Below, in pieces: positions 1 through 5,744 of a stretch of DNA of 5,744 nt (position 1 is the first letter of the stretch; the number at the start of each line of letters is the position of its first letter). The stretch covers positions 1-5,744 of the forward strand of contig CAIVOR010000230.1 of the NCBI GenBank assembly GCA_903907615.1, given 5' to 3'. This DNA comes from an uncultured Microbacteriaceae bacterium (GTDB taxonomy: Bacteria > Actinomycetota > Actinomycetes > Actinomycetales > Microbacteriaceae). A program made the position numbers and the translations under genes. The notes beneath the pieces are model-generated. The model did not search any database, was not told the DNA's origin, and was given only the letters and a program-made list of their open reading frames with translations.

Positions 1-10
1 ACGAAATAGA

Positions 11-268
11 ATGGGAACCATGGCTACCGATCCCGCGAAGCTGAGCTACGAAGAGGCCCGCAACGAACTCGTTCAGGTTGTTGCCGACCTCGAAGCGGGA
101 ACCGCAACCCTCGAGCAAACCATCGAGTTGTGGGAGCGCGGCGAGGCCCTGGCCGCACGTTGCGAAGAGTGGCTCGTCGGCGCCAAGGAACGCTTGAACA
201 AGGCCAAGGCCGCGAGTGGGGCGTCAGACGCCGTGGCCGTTGAGTCGGCCGAACCCACGGACGCCTAG
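11..268 (+). CDS. xseB: Exodeoxyribonuclease VII small subunit (XseB)
   Basis: Small subunit of exonuclease VII, the cytoplasmic nuclease that degrades single-stranded DNA from either end into oligonucleotides; several XseB copies wrap the catalytic XseA subunit. The 85-residue length is normal for the family. The core is clear: LSYEEARNEL, then LEAGTATLEQTIELWERGEA, then a conserved-looking CEEWL and AKERL stretch, all helical. The last 20 or so residues are an Ala/acid-rich tail of low complexity. ATG at 11 gives the longest form; ATG at 20 (MATDPAKLSYEEA) is equally plausible, and neither has a clear ribosome site in view. A TAG at 7-9 just before the start could be the end of xseA, the usual upstream partner, but too little is visible to say. 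The next gene starts 1 nt after the stop, implying co-transcription. Family assignment is secure; only the start is uncertain. Confidence 0.93.
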   Translation: MGTMATDPAKLSYEEARNELVQVVADLEAGTATLEQTIELWERGEALAARCEEWLVGAKERLNKAKAASGASDAVAVESAEPTDA

Positions 269-269
269 C

Positions 270-923
270 GTGGCCACGCCGAAGGCACAGAAGCCACCGC
301 GCGAGGTTGCCGAGCTGGGTCGCCCCGAGACCCCCGAAGAGACGGCGGCACGCAAGGCCGAGAACTCGCGCCTGTATCGCGCCCGCAAGACGGTCAACAA
401 TCTCATCTACTCCCTGTTGGCCACCCTCGGGGTTGTGGCGATCATCTTCTTTGCGGTCCCTCGACCCGACGCCCCCAAGAATTGGGAAATTGACTACGTG
501 GCCGTGGGTGCCGGGGCGCAATCCTCGGTAGACGGGCCGCTGATTACTCCTGTGTTGCCCGCCGGATGGCGCGCCAACGTCGCCGTGCTCGGGCGAGTCG
601 ACGGAATGCCCACGTGGAAGATCAATTTCCTGACCCCGGCGGATGATTTCATCACCTATGAACAGGTCTTTGGCGCCGCCGAAGCCAACCTCCCCAGCCT
701 TTTGGGGGTGCGCTCGCTCACGGGTGAATTCACGTTCGGCACCGGTCAGACATGGAGTGAGTTCGACAACACCTCGGGAACCGACACGGGGGCAGACAAG
801 GATTACGCACTCGCGACGTTCGGAATTAACGATGCGTTCACCCTGCACGGCACCGGAAGCAAGGAAGAATTTGCCGAGGTGGCGCAGGCTATTTCTCGCC
901 AGATTGCGAAGGTGACCCCATGA
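270..923 (+). CDS. DUF4245 family single-pass membrane protein
   Basis: Membrane-anchored protein of unknown function, recognised as the actinobacterial DUF4245 family. Taking GTG at 270, 217 residues. The frame stays open upstream to an ATG at 216, but that would lie deep inside xseB and add an unrelated 18-residue leader, so I prefer GTG 270, 1 nt after the xseB stop with a weak CGGA ribosome site 8 nt upstream. Order of parts: a charged N-terminal segment of about 40 residues containing the family-like RPETPEETAARKAENSR and a basic RARK stretch, one hydrophobic helix at about 44-63, then an external domain of about 150 residues that includes DYVAVG, LPAGWRAN, PTWKINF and FGTGQTWSEF. By the positive-inside rule the basic N-terminus is cytoplasmic and the large domain faces outward. 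No cysteine is present, so it is not a lipoprotein. No catalytic motif is visible. Gene order next to xseB supports the family call. The stop overlaps the next start. Confidence 0.85.
   Translation: MATPKAQKPPREVAELGRPETPEETAARKAENSRLYRARKTVNNLIYSLLATLGVVAIIFFAVPRPDAPKNWEIDYVAVGAGAQSSVDGPLITPVLPAGWRANVAVLGRVDGMPTWKINFLTPADDFITYEQVFGAAEANLPSLLGVRSLTGEFTFGTGQTWSEFDNTSGTDTGADKDYALATFGINDAFTLHGTGSKEEFAEVAQAISRQIAKVTP
909..914 (+). promoter_or_regulatory. Ribosome binding site for the carbonic anhydrase gene
   Basis: AAGGTG lies 5 nt before the ATG at 920 and inside the 3' end of the DUF4245 gene. It fixes the start of the carbonic anhydrase, and together with the ATGA overlap at 920-923 suggests translational coupling of the two genes. 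Confidence 0.6.
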
Positions 924-1573
924 CGCGAATAACTCCCGCCCAGGCCTGGGCCGAACTTCTGCGCGGCAATGAACGCTTCACGGCGGGTCAGCCCGCACAC
1001 CCGAGGCAAGACATTGAACGCCTGTCCGAACTCAAAGACGCCCAGGCGCCCTCAGTGGCACTTTTTGGATGCTCCGACTCCCGCCTTGCGGCCGAGATCA
1101 TCTTCGATAAGGGCCTCGGAGACCTTTTCGTTGTGCGGAACGCCGGCCAGATCATCTCCGACTCGGTCATTGGCTCGCTCGAGTATGCGGTGGGCGTTCT
1201 CGGGGTGTCGCTCATCCTTGTTTTGGGGCACGACAATTGCGGTGCCGTGGGTGGTGCCATCGCACTGCTCGACCCCGAAAACCCCGGATTTCCGCCTCAC
1301 GTGACCGAGCTGGTGAGCAAGATTACCCCCGCCGTTCGGCGCGTGGCGGGTGCCCAAAAGCTCTTCGGGGCCGACGGCACCGTCGACTTTGCCGCCATCG
1401 ACACCATGGAGGTGGGTCGCGAGCACCTGCGTGACACCATCTCGGAACTCCTCGAGACCAGCGAACTCATCTCCGAATCCATCGCCAGCGGTAACCTTGC
1501 TGTGGTGGGAGCGAACTACCGCCTCAGTGAGGGCATGGTCGTTCCCGATGTCGTTGTCGGAGTTATCGAATAA
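920..1573 (+). CDS. Beta-class carbonic anhydrase
   Basis: Cytoplasmic zinc enzyme that interconverts CO2 and bicarbonate. The 217-residue protein carries the complete beta-class signature: CSDSR at 51-55 (Cys51 zinc ligand, Asp53-Arg55 dyad) and GHDNCGA at 103-109 (His104 and Cys107, the other two zinc ligands). The flanking blocks are also typical: WAELLRGNERF near the N-terminus, the FVVRNAGQ strand at 70-77, and SLEYAVGVLG at 86-95. No signal peptide is present. The start overlaps the previous stop as ATGA, with a good ribosome site, so it is translated in the same unit as the DUF4245 gene; fumC follows after 26 nt. Known in the family: these enzymes supply bicarbonate to carboxylases. 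Inferred: next to fumC, it may support anaplerotic carbon flow. In several other actinobacteria glpX lies between DUF4245 and the fumarase gene, so this is a local variation. Family call is near certain; the physiological role is not shown by the sequence. Confidence 0.96.
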   Translation: MTRITPAQAWAELLRGNERFTAGQPAHPRQDIERLSELKDAQAPSVALFGCSDSRLAAEIIFDKGLGDLFVVRNAGQIISDSVIGSLEYAVGVLGVSLILVLGHDNCGAVGGAIALLDPENPGFPPHVTELVSKITPAVRRVAGAQKLFGADGTVDFAAIDTMEVGREHLRDTISELLETSELISESIASGNLAVVGANYRLSEGMVVPDVVVGVIE

Positions 1574-1588
1574 CCCCCCTCACCCCCT

Positions 1589-1593
1589 AAGGA
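1589..1593 (+). promoter_or_regulatory. Ribosome binding site for fumC
   Basis: AAGGA stands 6 nt before the GTG at 1600, in the 26-nt gap after the carbonic anhydrase stop. It decides in favour of this GTG as the fumC start. The gap has no hairpin or recognisable promoter, so fumC is probably read through from upstream. Confidence 0.7.
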
Positions 1594-1599
1594 TTTACC

Positions 1600-2997
1600 G
1601 TGGCGAAAGACCCCCAGTTCCGCGTTGAGCACGACACGATGGGAGAGGTTCTCGTTCCCAAAGATGCGCTCTATGCCGCGCAAACACAGCGCGCGGTAGA
1701 GAACTTCCCCATCTCGGGTACCGGGCTCGAATCTGCCCACATCGCGGCCCTGGCGCAAATCAAGAAGTCGGCGGCGCTCGCTAACGCTCAGCTGGGGGTT
1801 CTCGACGCCAAGATTGCCGAGTCCATCGCCTACGCGGCCGACGAGGTCATCACCGGCAAGTACGACGCCGAATTCCCGGTTGACGTGTACCAGACGGGTA
1901 GTGGCACCAGCTCCAACATGAACATGAACGAGGTGCTCTCCACACTTGCCACCCGCAAGCTGGGCAAGCCCGTTCACCCCAACGACCACGTCAACTGCTC
2001 GCAGTCGTCCAATGACGTGTTCCCCACCTCGGTGCACGTTGCCGTGACGGGTGCCCTCATTCGCGACTTGATTCCCGCCATGGACTACCTCGCCAAGTCA
2101 CTCGAGAAGAAGGCCAAGAAGTGGGCCACCGTCGTCAAGTCGGGACGCACGCACCTCATGGACGCCACCCCGGTGACCCTGGGCCAGGAGTTCGGCGGTT
2201 ATGCCGCCCAGGTTCGTCTCGGCATCGAGCGGGTCAAGGCTGCTCTGCCCCGCGTGGCCGAGGTGCCCCTCGGTGGCACGGCCGTGGGAACGGGCATCAA
2301 CACGCCCAAGGGATTCCCGCAGCTCGTGATCAAGCTGCTCGCCAAAGAGACCAAATTGCCCATCACCGAGAGCCGCGACCACTTTGAGGCTCAGGCCAAC
2401 CGCGACGGTTTGGTTGAGGCCATGGGCGCCCTGCGCACCATCGCCGTGAGTTACACCAAGATCAACAACGACCTGCGCTGGATGGGCTCCGGTCCCAACA
2501 CCGGCCTTGCCGAGATTCACATCCCCGACCTGCAGCCCGGATCGTCCATCATGCCGGGCAAGGTCAACCCCGTAATTCCCGAGGCCGTACTCATGGTCTG
2601 TGCTCGTGTGATTGGCAACGACGCCACGGTGGCGTGGGCCGGCGCCTCGGGCCTGTTCGAGCTCAACGTGCAGATTCCCGTCATGGGATCTGCCGTGCTC
2701 GAGTCGATTCGCCTGTTGGCGGCATCCAGTCGTGTGCTCGCCGACAAGACCATCGATGGTCTCGAGGCCAACGTCAAGCGCGCTCGCGCCATGGCCGAGT
2801 CGAGCCCCTCGATTGTCACGCCCCTGAACAAGTTCATCGGCTACGAGGCTGCCGCCAAGATTGCCAAGCACGCCGTGGCCAAGGGGCTCACGATTCGCGA
2901 AGCCACCATCGAACTCGGCTACGTTGACGGCACCAAGCTCACCATGGCTCAGCTCGACAAGGCCCTCGACGTTCTGTCGATGACCCACCCGGGCTAA
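1600..2997 (+). CDS. fumC: Class II fumarate hydratase (fumarase C)
   Basis: Oxygen-stable, iron-free fumarase that reversibly hydrates fumarate to L-malate in the TCA cycle; a cytoplasmic homotetramer of the fumarase/aspartase superfamily. The 465 residues match the usual length. The superfamily's conserved blocks are intact: TGSGTSSNMNMNEV from 99, NDHVNCSQSSND at 128-139, SGRTHLMDATP at 181-191 with the catalytic-region His185, and the signature GSSIMPGKVNP at 314-324, whose Ser315/Ser316 belong to the mobile active-site loop, with Lys321 and Asn323. The C-terminal part (residues 391-465) has the SSPSIVTPLN segment and small helical domain expected. GTG start with a well-placed ribosome site. 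Aspartase and argininosuccinate lyase share the fold, but the N-terminal EHDTMGEVLVP and the GSGTSSNMN block are of the fumarase kind. No internal damage. The next gene begins 24 nt after the stop. Confidence 0.97.
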   Translation: MAKDPQFRVEHDTMGEVLVPKDALYAAQTQRAVENFPISGTGLESAHIAALAQIKKSAALANAQLGVLDAKIAESIAYAADEVITGKYDAEFPVDVYQTGSGTSSNMNMNEVLSTLATRKLGKPVHPNDHVNCSQSSNDVFPTSVHVAVTGALIRDLIPAMDYLAKSLEKKAKKWATVVKSGRTHLMDATPVTLGQEFGGYAAQVRLGIERVKAALPRVAEVPLGGTAVGTGINTPKGFPQLVIKLLAKETKLPITESRDHFEAQANRDGLVEAMGALRTIAVSYTKINNDLRWMGSGPNTGLAEIHIPDLQPGSSIMPGKVNPVIPEAVLMVCARVIGNDATVAWAGASGLFELNVQIPVMGSAVLESIRLLAASSRVLADKTIDGLEANVKRARAMAESSPSIVTPLNKFIGYEAAAKIAKHAVAKGLTIREATIELGYVDGTKLTMAQLDKALDVLSMTHPG

Positions 2998-3021
2998 CCC
3001 TCGCCCCCACGACGCACGCTC

Positions 3022-3639
3022 ATGGGCATCCACGACAAGGAACACGTGCTGTGCGAGAACCGAGCACAGTGGCGTGCGTGGATGGCCCAGAATGCGGCCA
3101 CGTCGACCGGAGTCTGGCTCGTCACCTGGAAGAAAGCCTCGGGTAAGCCGCAACTGTCCTACGACGACGCCGTCAGCGAAGCACTGGCATTCGGCTGGGT
3201 AGACAGTCGGCCCGGAACCGTCGACGAGAATCAAACCAAGGGCTATTACTCGCCCCGCAAAGCCACTAGCGGCTGGTCACGGGTGAACAAGAACCGCATC
3301 GATGTCCTGCGTGCTGAGGGTGCCATGACGCCCCAGGGCGAGGCGGTCATCGCGGCGGCCGTCGCGAACGGAGCCTGGACAGCACTCGACGACGTCGAGA
3401 ATCTCGTGGAGCCCACAGAACTCTGCGAACTGCTCGATGTGACGCCGGTCGCCCGCACCAACTGGGACGCGTTCCCCCGAGGGGCCAAGCGTGGAATTCT
3501 CGAATGGATTCAATTGGCGAAGCAGCCCGAGACGCGCGCTCGACGCATCGCAGAAACAGCCGAGGCTGCCGCCCGCGGTGAACGGGCTAATCAGTGGAAG
3601 CGTCCCGCAACCGACGAAGGTGGCGCCGGCGGGCCATAA
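3022..3639 (+). CDS. YdeI/OmpD-associated (OmdA) family protein
   Basis: Small soluble protein of the YdeI/OmdA family, often annotated as a bacteriocin-protection protein; its biochemical role is not settled. The 205 residues show the family pattern in order: W17/W20 near the N-terminus, GVWLV at 30-34, a KKASGK turn, LSYDDAV at 45-51, EALAFGWVDS at 53-62, YSPRK at 76-80, GWSRVNKNR at 84-92, and the C-terminal block FPRGAKRGILEWI with AKQPETRARRI at 166-176. The final 17 residues (ANQWKRPATDEGG...) lie in DNA that is also the antisense end of dedA, and the Gly-rich tail may have arisen there. ATG 3022 is the first start codon in frame after the fumC stop; no Shine-Dalgarno-like sequence precedes it, so translation may depend on coupling to fumC. 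No signal peptide or membrane helix. A role as a stand-alone accessory gene is as likely as a link to its neighbours. Confidence 0.88.
   Translation: MGIHDKEHVLCENRAQWRAWMAQNAATSTGVWLVTWKKASGKPQLSYDDAVSEALAFGWVDSRPGTVDENQTKGYYSPRKATSGWSRVNKNRIDVLRAEGAMTPQGEAVIAAAVANGAWTALDDVENLVEPTELCELLDVTPVARTNWDAFPRGAKRGILEWIQLAKQPETRARRIAETAEAAARGERANQWKRPATDEGGAGGP
3587..3639. other. Tail-to-tail coding overlap of the OmdA-family gene and dedA
   Basis: The last 53 bp are coding on both strands. The plus strand encodes ANQWKRPATDEGGAGGP and the minus strand encodes the arginine-rich dedA end (RRRHLRRLRDASTD). The codon frames are offset by one base. No space remains for an intergenic terminator, and I see no strong hairpin with a U-run here, so convergent transcripts probably overlap. 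Confidence 0.85.
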
Positions 3640-4231
3640 GCACCTCGATGGGAAACGGCAGCGACGACAGCGCAACGAATCCCAGCACAAACCACTCCAC
3701 GTTCTCCTGAACGTACGTAATGTTGCCGATGGAGTAGCCGAGCGACATCAACACCACGACCCAGGCCACTCCACCGATCACGTTGAACACAAAGTAGCGG
3801 CGGGGTGTCATGCGCGCGATACCCGCCATGAGGGGTACAACGGCGCGAATCACGGGAATGAAGCGGGCGAGAATGAGCGCGCGCCAACCGTAGTGCTCAA
3901 AGAACGCGTTGGCGCGAGTCACGGTGGTGGGGCTGAAGAACCAGTTGCGCTTGCGCTCGAAGACGCGCGGTCCCACTTTGGCCCCCACCCAATAACCCAC
4001 CTGTGAGCCCGCGATGGCGGCCGCGAGGACGAGCGGAATGGCGAAATAGATGGGAAAGGTGTGGAGATACGTCGCCAGGGTCAGCCCGAGAATAAAGAGC
4101 AACGAGTCCCCGGGCAGAAAAGACAGGATGATCGTCGACGTCTCGAAAAAGATGATGACGGCCACGCCAAACACGGCAAAGGCGCCCATCGCCTCGATGA
4201 GCGCTTGGGCATCAAGCGGATTGAGGCTCAC
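3587..4231 (-). CDS. DedA/SNARE-associated family integral membrane protein
   Basis: Multi-pass inner-membrane protein of the DedA superfamily. Members of this family have been implicated in transport of lipids and of the undecaprenyl phosphate carrier, and in envelope and proton-motive-force homeostasis; which applies here is unknown. Numbering from a TTG at 4237 (216 residues), visible landmarks are FFETSTI with Glu32, FLPGDSLLF at 40-48 with Asp44, AGSQVGYWVG from 76, RFIPVIR at 125-131 with Arg125, Pro128 and Arg131, VPLMAGIARM at 134-143, and NVIGGVAWV from 152. These are the re-entrant-loop and arginine motifs typical of the family. I chose GTG 4231 (214 residues, VSLNPLDAQALIEAMG); TTG 4237 is possible. 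Starting at the later ATG 4189 would remove the family-like N-terminal LDAQALIEAMG. Either upstream start lies inside the glycosyltransferase gene, implying coupled translation. The arginine-rich C-terminus overlaps the convergent OmdA-family gene. Confidence 0.93.
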   Translation of the reverse strand: MSLNPLDAQALIEAMGAFAVFGVAVIIFFETSTIILSFLPGDSLLFILGLTLATYLHTFPIYFAIPLVLAAAIAGSQVGYWVGAKVGPRVFERKRNWFFSPTTVTRANAFFEHYGWRALILARFIPVIRAVVPLMAGIARMTPRRYFVFNVIGGVAWVVVLMSLGYSIGNITYVQENVEWFVLGFVALSSLPFPIEVLMARRRHLRRLRDASTD

Positions 4232-5357
4232 GCGCAACTACCGGCTTCGCCGCGGCAACGACGCGGTCGTAGTGATCGAGGAGAATCGCGTTGTTCGCAT
4301 CCCACGATTTTAGACGCACCGACCGGCGAGCATCCTCACCCATTCGCGCGCGCAAGTGGTCGTCGGTCAGGAGGTCCTCCACGAAAGGGCGGAATGTCTG
4401 CGGGCGATGGGGCACGCCGAGGTAACCATTCACTCCGGGCTGGATCAGAAAGAGCGGGCCGCCCGAGGCGGGAGCCACCACGGGCAGGCCCGTCGCCTGC
4501 GCCTCCTGAATGGTCTGGCCAAAGGTTTCCTCGGCACCGAAGTGCACGAAGACGTCCAGCATCGCGTACGCGTTGGCGAGGTCGTCACCGCGCAGGGCTC
4601 CAAGGAAAGTGACCGGCTTTCCCGCGAAGCGCGCCTCGAGGTTGGCTCGTTCGGGACCGTCGCCGACGATCACAAAATGCGTGTTCGGGAGGTCGACGAG
4701 CGCCTCGAACTGGTTGACCTGCTTCTCCGCGGCCAGCCGGCCGATGAAACCGACGACGCGCTTATCGCCGGCAATTCGCTGCCGCAGTGTTGCGACCTCG
4801 GGAGAGAGGCGACGGTCGGGGTGGAAGAGCTCAAGATCGACTCCGCGGCCCCACACATGCACGTTCTTCACACCCAACTTGGTGAGGTAACCGGCAGAGG
4901 CGGGCGTAGGAGCGAGCGTGACCGTGGCCGGCGCATGGATGGCGGCAATCATGCGGTCTACCGCCGGGCGGGCGAACTGCATGTTGTATCGGGCGAGGTA
5001 ACCGCTGACATCCGTTTGATAGACAGCAACACTCGGGACACGCAACTTGGCGGCGGCGGCGATGGCCTGCCCACCCAGCCAAAACGGGCTGGCCACGTGA
5101 ACCACGTCGGGCTCAAACTGCGCGAGTGTGGCGGTGAGATACGGGTTCGGAAGACCCACGGCAAACTGCTTGAACGGTATGGCGGGCGCTCGGAAGCACT
5201 CAACGTTGCCATAGCGGCGCTCGCCATAGGACGGCGAGATGAGCATGGCTTCGTGGCCGGCCTTCTCCAACGACTCGATTACCCGCAGCACAGAATTCGT
5301 GACGCCGTTCAGCGCAGGGAGGAACGACTCGGTGACAATTGCGACGCGCAGGCTCAC
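4212..5357 (-). CDS. GT4-type glycosyltransferase, MgtA-like alpha-mannosyltransferase
   Basis: Retaining GT-B glycosyltransferase of family GT4, closely resembling the actinobacterial MgtA/PimB-like enzymes that use GDP-mannose to mannosylate membrane lipids for lipoglycan synthesis. 381 residues from GTG 5357. The N-terminal acceptor domain opens with LRVAIVTESFLPALNGVTNS (3-22), then DVVHVASP at 84-91 and the YQTDVSGYLARY region at 113-124. The C-terminal donor domain holds WGRGVD at 169-174, FIGRLAAEK at 204-212 (Arg207 and Lys212 contact the donor diphosphate in this family), VGDGPER at 231-237, and the EX7E pair Glu277/Glu285 in ETFGQTIQE, followed by PVVAPASGGP at 292-301. No membrane segment, so it acts at the inner membrane face. 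The frame runs 17 residues further upstream to 5408, but that stretch covers the preceding gene and is unlike the family; GTG 5357 overlaps the previous stop as GTGA. Sugar and acceptor are inferred from family resemblance. It may be the middle gene of a three-gene operon. Confidence 0.92.
   Translation of the reverse strand: MSLRVAIVTESFLPALNGVTNSVLRVIESLEKAGHEAMLISPSYGERRYGNVECFRAPAIPFKQFAVGLPNPYLTATLAQFEPDVVHVASPFWLGGQAIAAAAKLRVPSVAVYQTDVSGYLARYNMQFARPAVDRMIAAIHAPATVTLAPTPASAGYLTKLGVKNVHVWGRGVDLELFHPDRRLSPEVATLRQRIAGDKRVVGFIGRLAAEKQVNQFEALVDLPNTHFVIVGDGPERANLEARFAGKPVTFLGALRGDDLANAYAMLDVFVHFGAEETFGQTIQEAQATGLPVVAPASGGPLFLIQPGVNGYLGVPHRPQTFRPFVEDLLTDDHLRARMGEDARRSVRLKSWDANNAILLDHYDRVVAAAKPVVAREPQSA
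5354..5357 (-). other. GTGA stop/start overlap linking hydrolase and glycosyltransferase
   Basis: The hydrolase stop TGA (5356-5354) and the glycosyltransferase start GTG (5357-5355) share bases. The only upstream ribosome-site-like sequence is a weak GGCGGTGG about 4 nt away, so translation of the glycosyltransferase probably depends on ribosomes finishing the hydrolase. Confidence 0.75.
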
Positions 5358-5744
5358 GAGGCCACCGCCAATCTTTCGGAGAGTACGTTCTCGTCCTCGA
5401 CCGTCCACACGGGGCGAACCTCAGTCGTGTGGTCCTCGGAGACAATCGACCACGGGTGCCCCTCAAGCGAGGAGAGCTGTGGGCGCTTGGCCACCACATT
5501 GTCGCCGGCAGTGGTTCCCCGAGCGACGCGCGTGAAGAAAGGCGTGACATCGTTCGTCATCCAGAGGAGCCAGTCGCTCGCCGTGTGGCGCGCGTGAGAG
5601 AGCATCTCGTTCTCGGGCATCAAGATGCGGTCGGCGAGACCCAACAGCTCGGCGGCGTGGTTGGCAACGTAGCTGTGGGCTCCGTGGCCGAAGTGCACGC
5701 GATCACGTGCCCACGATCGCACGTCGTGCAAGAGGGACAAGCGG
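5354..5744 (-). CDS. SGNH/GDSL hydrolase, C-terminal part (5' end beyond window)
   Basis: Partial gene: the frame is still open at the right edge (the codons before the visible SLLHDV are Arg and Leu), so only about 130 C-terminal residues are seen. The recognisable element is WARDRVHFGHGAHSYVANH, the block V region of SGNH/GDSL hydrolases, in which the DxxH pair supplies the catalytic Asp and His; the nucleophile Ser and the Gly and Asn of the oxyanion hole would lie outside the window. Family members are esterases, lipases or acyl-modifying enzymes. After the catalytic His there is a tail of about 110 residues containing RGTTAGDNVVAKRPQL and a Trp-containing acidic end; I recall a similar tail in actinobacterial SGNH proteins encoded beside MgtA-like glycosyltransferases. 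Overlap with the glycosyltransferase start indicates one operon. Substrate cannot be told from the sequence; removal or addition of acyl groups on an envelope glycan is an inference from context. Confidence 0.8.
   Translation of the reverse strand, partial: RLSLLHDVRSWARDRVHFGHGAHSYVANHAAELLGLADRILMPENEMLSHARHTASDWLLWMTNDVTPFFTRVARGTTAGDNVVAKRPQLSSLEGHPWSIVSEDHTTEVRPVWTVEDENVLSERLAVAS

Noticed and set aside
1..18. Similar short string CGAAATAGA...TGGGAA near 2-17 and again near 4043
   Set aside because: Only about 15 matching bases with a one-base gap, one copy inside dedA coding sequence; no inverted ends or flanking element, so taken as chance.
24..848. Minus-strand open frame (274 codons) opposite xseB and the DUF4245 gene
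   Set aside because: Shadow of two well-supported plus-strand genes; Arg/Gly-rich with no recognisable family.
2995..3024. Possible stop-codon readthrough from fumC into the OmdA-family gene, which is in the same frame with no further stop
   Set aside because: One chance in three by frame, the stop is TAA, and both proteins have complete, family-typical ends; nothing suggests a fusion.
2098..3234. Long minus-strand open frame (378 codons) opposite fumC
   Set aside because: Its protein is rich in Gly, His, Val and Arg with no recognisable domain, and it covers an intact fumC with all its motifs. Long antisense frames are expected in high-GC codon usage.
3618..3640. GC-rich near-palindrome around TGGCGCCGGCGGGCCA as a terminator
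   Set aside because: Arms pair for only about four bases, there is no T-run on either strand, and the stretch is coding in both directions.
3710..3722. ACGTACGT-type palindrome as a possible operator
   Set aside because: Short, single, and inside the dedA coding region far from any start.
4356..5597. Long plus-strand open frame (413 codons) opposite the glycosyltransferase and hydrolase
   Set aside because: Low-complexity, Arg/Gly/Glu-rich product without a domain, fully antisense to two genes with clear catalytic motifs.

Overview
The window is a dense, GC-rich stretch of bacterial chromosome carrying eight protein-coding genes, with GTG/TTG starts, 4-nt stop/start overlaps and almost no intergenic DNA. 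The gene content and order (xseB, a DUF4245 membrane protein, a beta carbonic anhydrase, a class II fumarase, then an MgtA-like mannosyltransferase with a GDSL/SGNH hydrolase and a DedA protein) point to an actinobacterium. Microbacteriaceae or a close relative is my best guess, inferred from protein resemblance and gene order, not from any search.

Layout. Plus strand, about 11-3639: xseB (exonuclease VII small subunit), a single-pass membrane protein of the DUF4245 family, a beta-class carbonic anhydrase, fumC, and a YdeI/OmpD-associated (OmdA) family protein. The first three are separated by 1 nt or overlap by 4 nt, and the next two follow after 26 and 24 nt, so the five could be one transcript. 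Minus strand, about 5744-3587: the C-terminal part of an SGNH/GDSL hydrolase that enters from beyond the right edge, a GT-B glycosyltransferase (GT4, MgtA-like) joined to it by a GTGA overlap, and a DedA-family membrane protein whose start lies inside the glycosyltransferase gene. The two blocks converge, and the last 53 bp of the OmdA and DedA genes overlap tail to tail.

How the genes work together. The left block is housekeeping: DNA repair (XseB), the TCA cycle (FumC) and CO2/bicarbonate interconversion, which may feed carboxylating anaplerotic reactions that join the TCA cycle near fumarate. The right block looks like an envelope module: a mannosyltransferase-like enzyme, a hydrolase that may act on ester-linked groups, and a DedA protein of a family implicated in moving lipids or lipid carriers across the membrane.

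I see no RNA gene, mobile element, CRISPR array, convincing terminator or long non-coding gap. Most of the window is ordinary. The points worth a second look are the carbonic anhydrase at a position where other actinobacteria carry glpX, the strictly overlapped envelope operon, the DUF4245 protein of unknown function and the convergent coding overlap.
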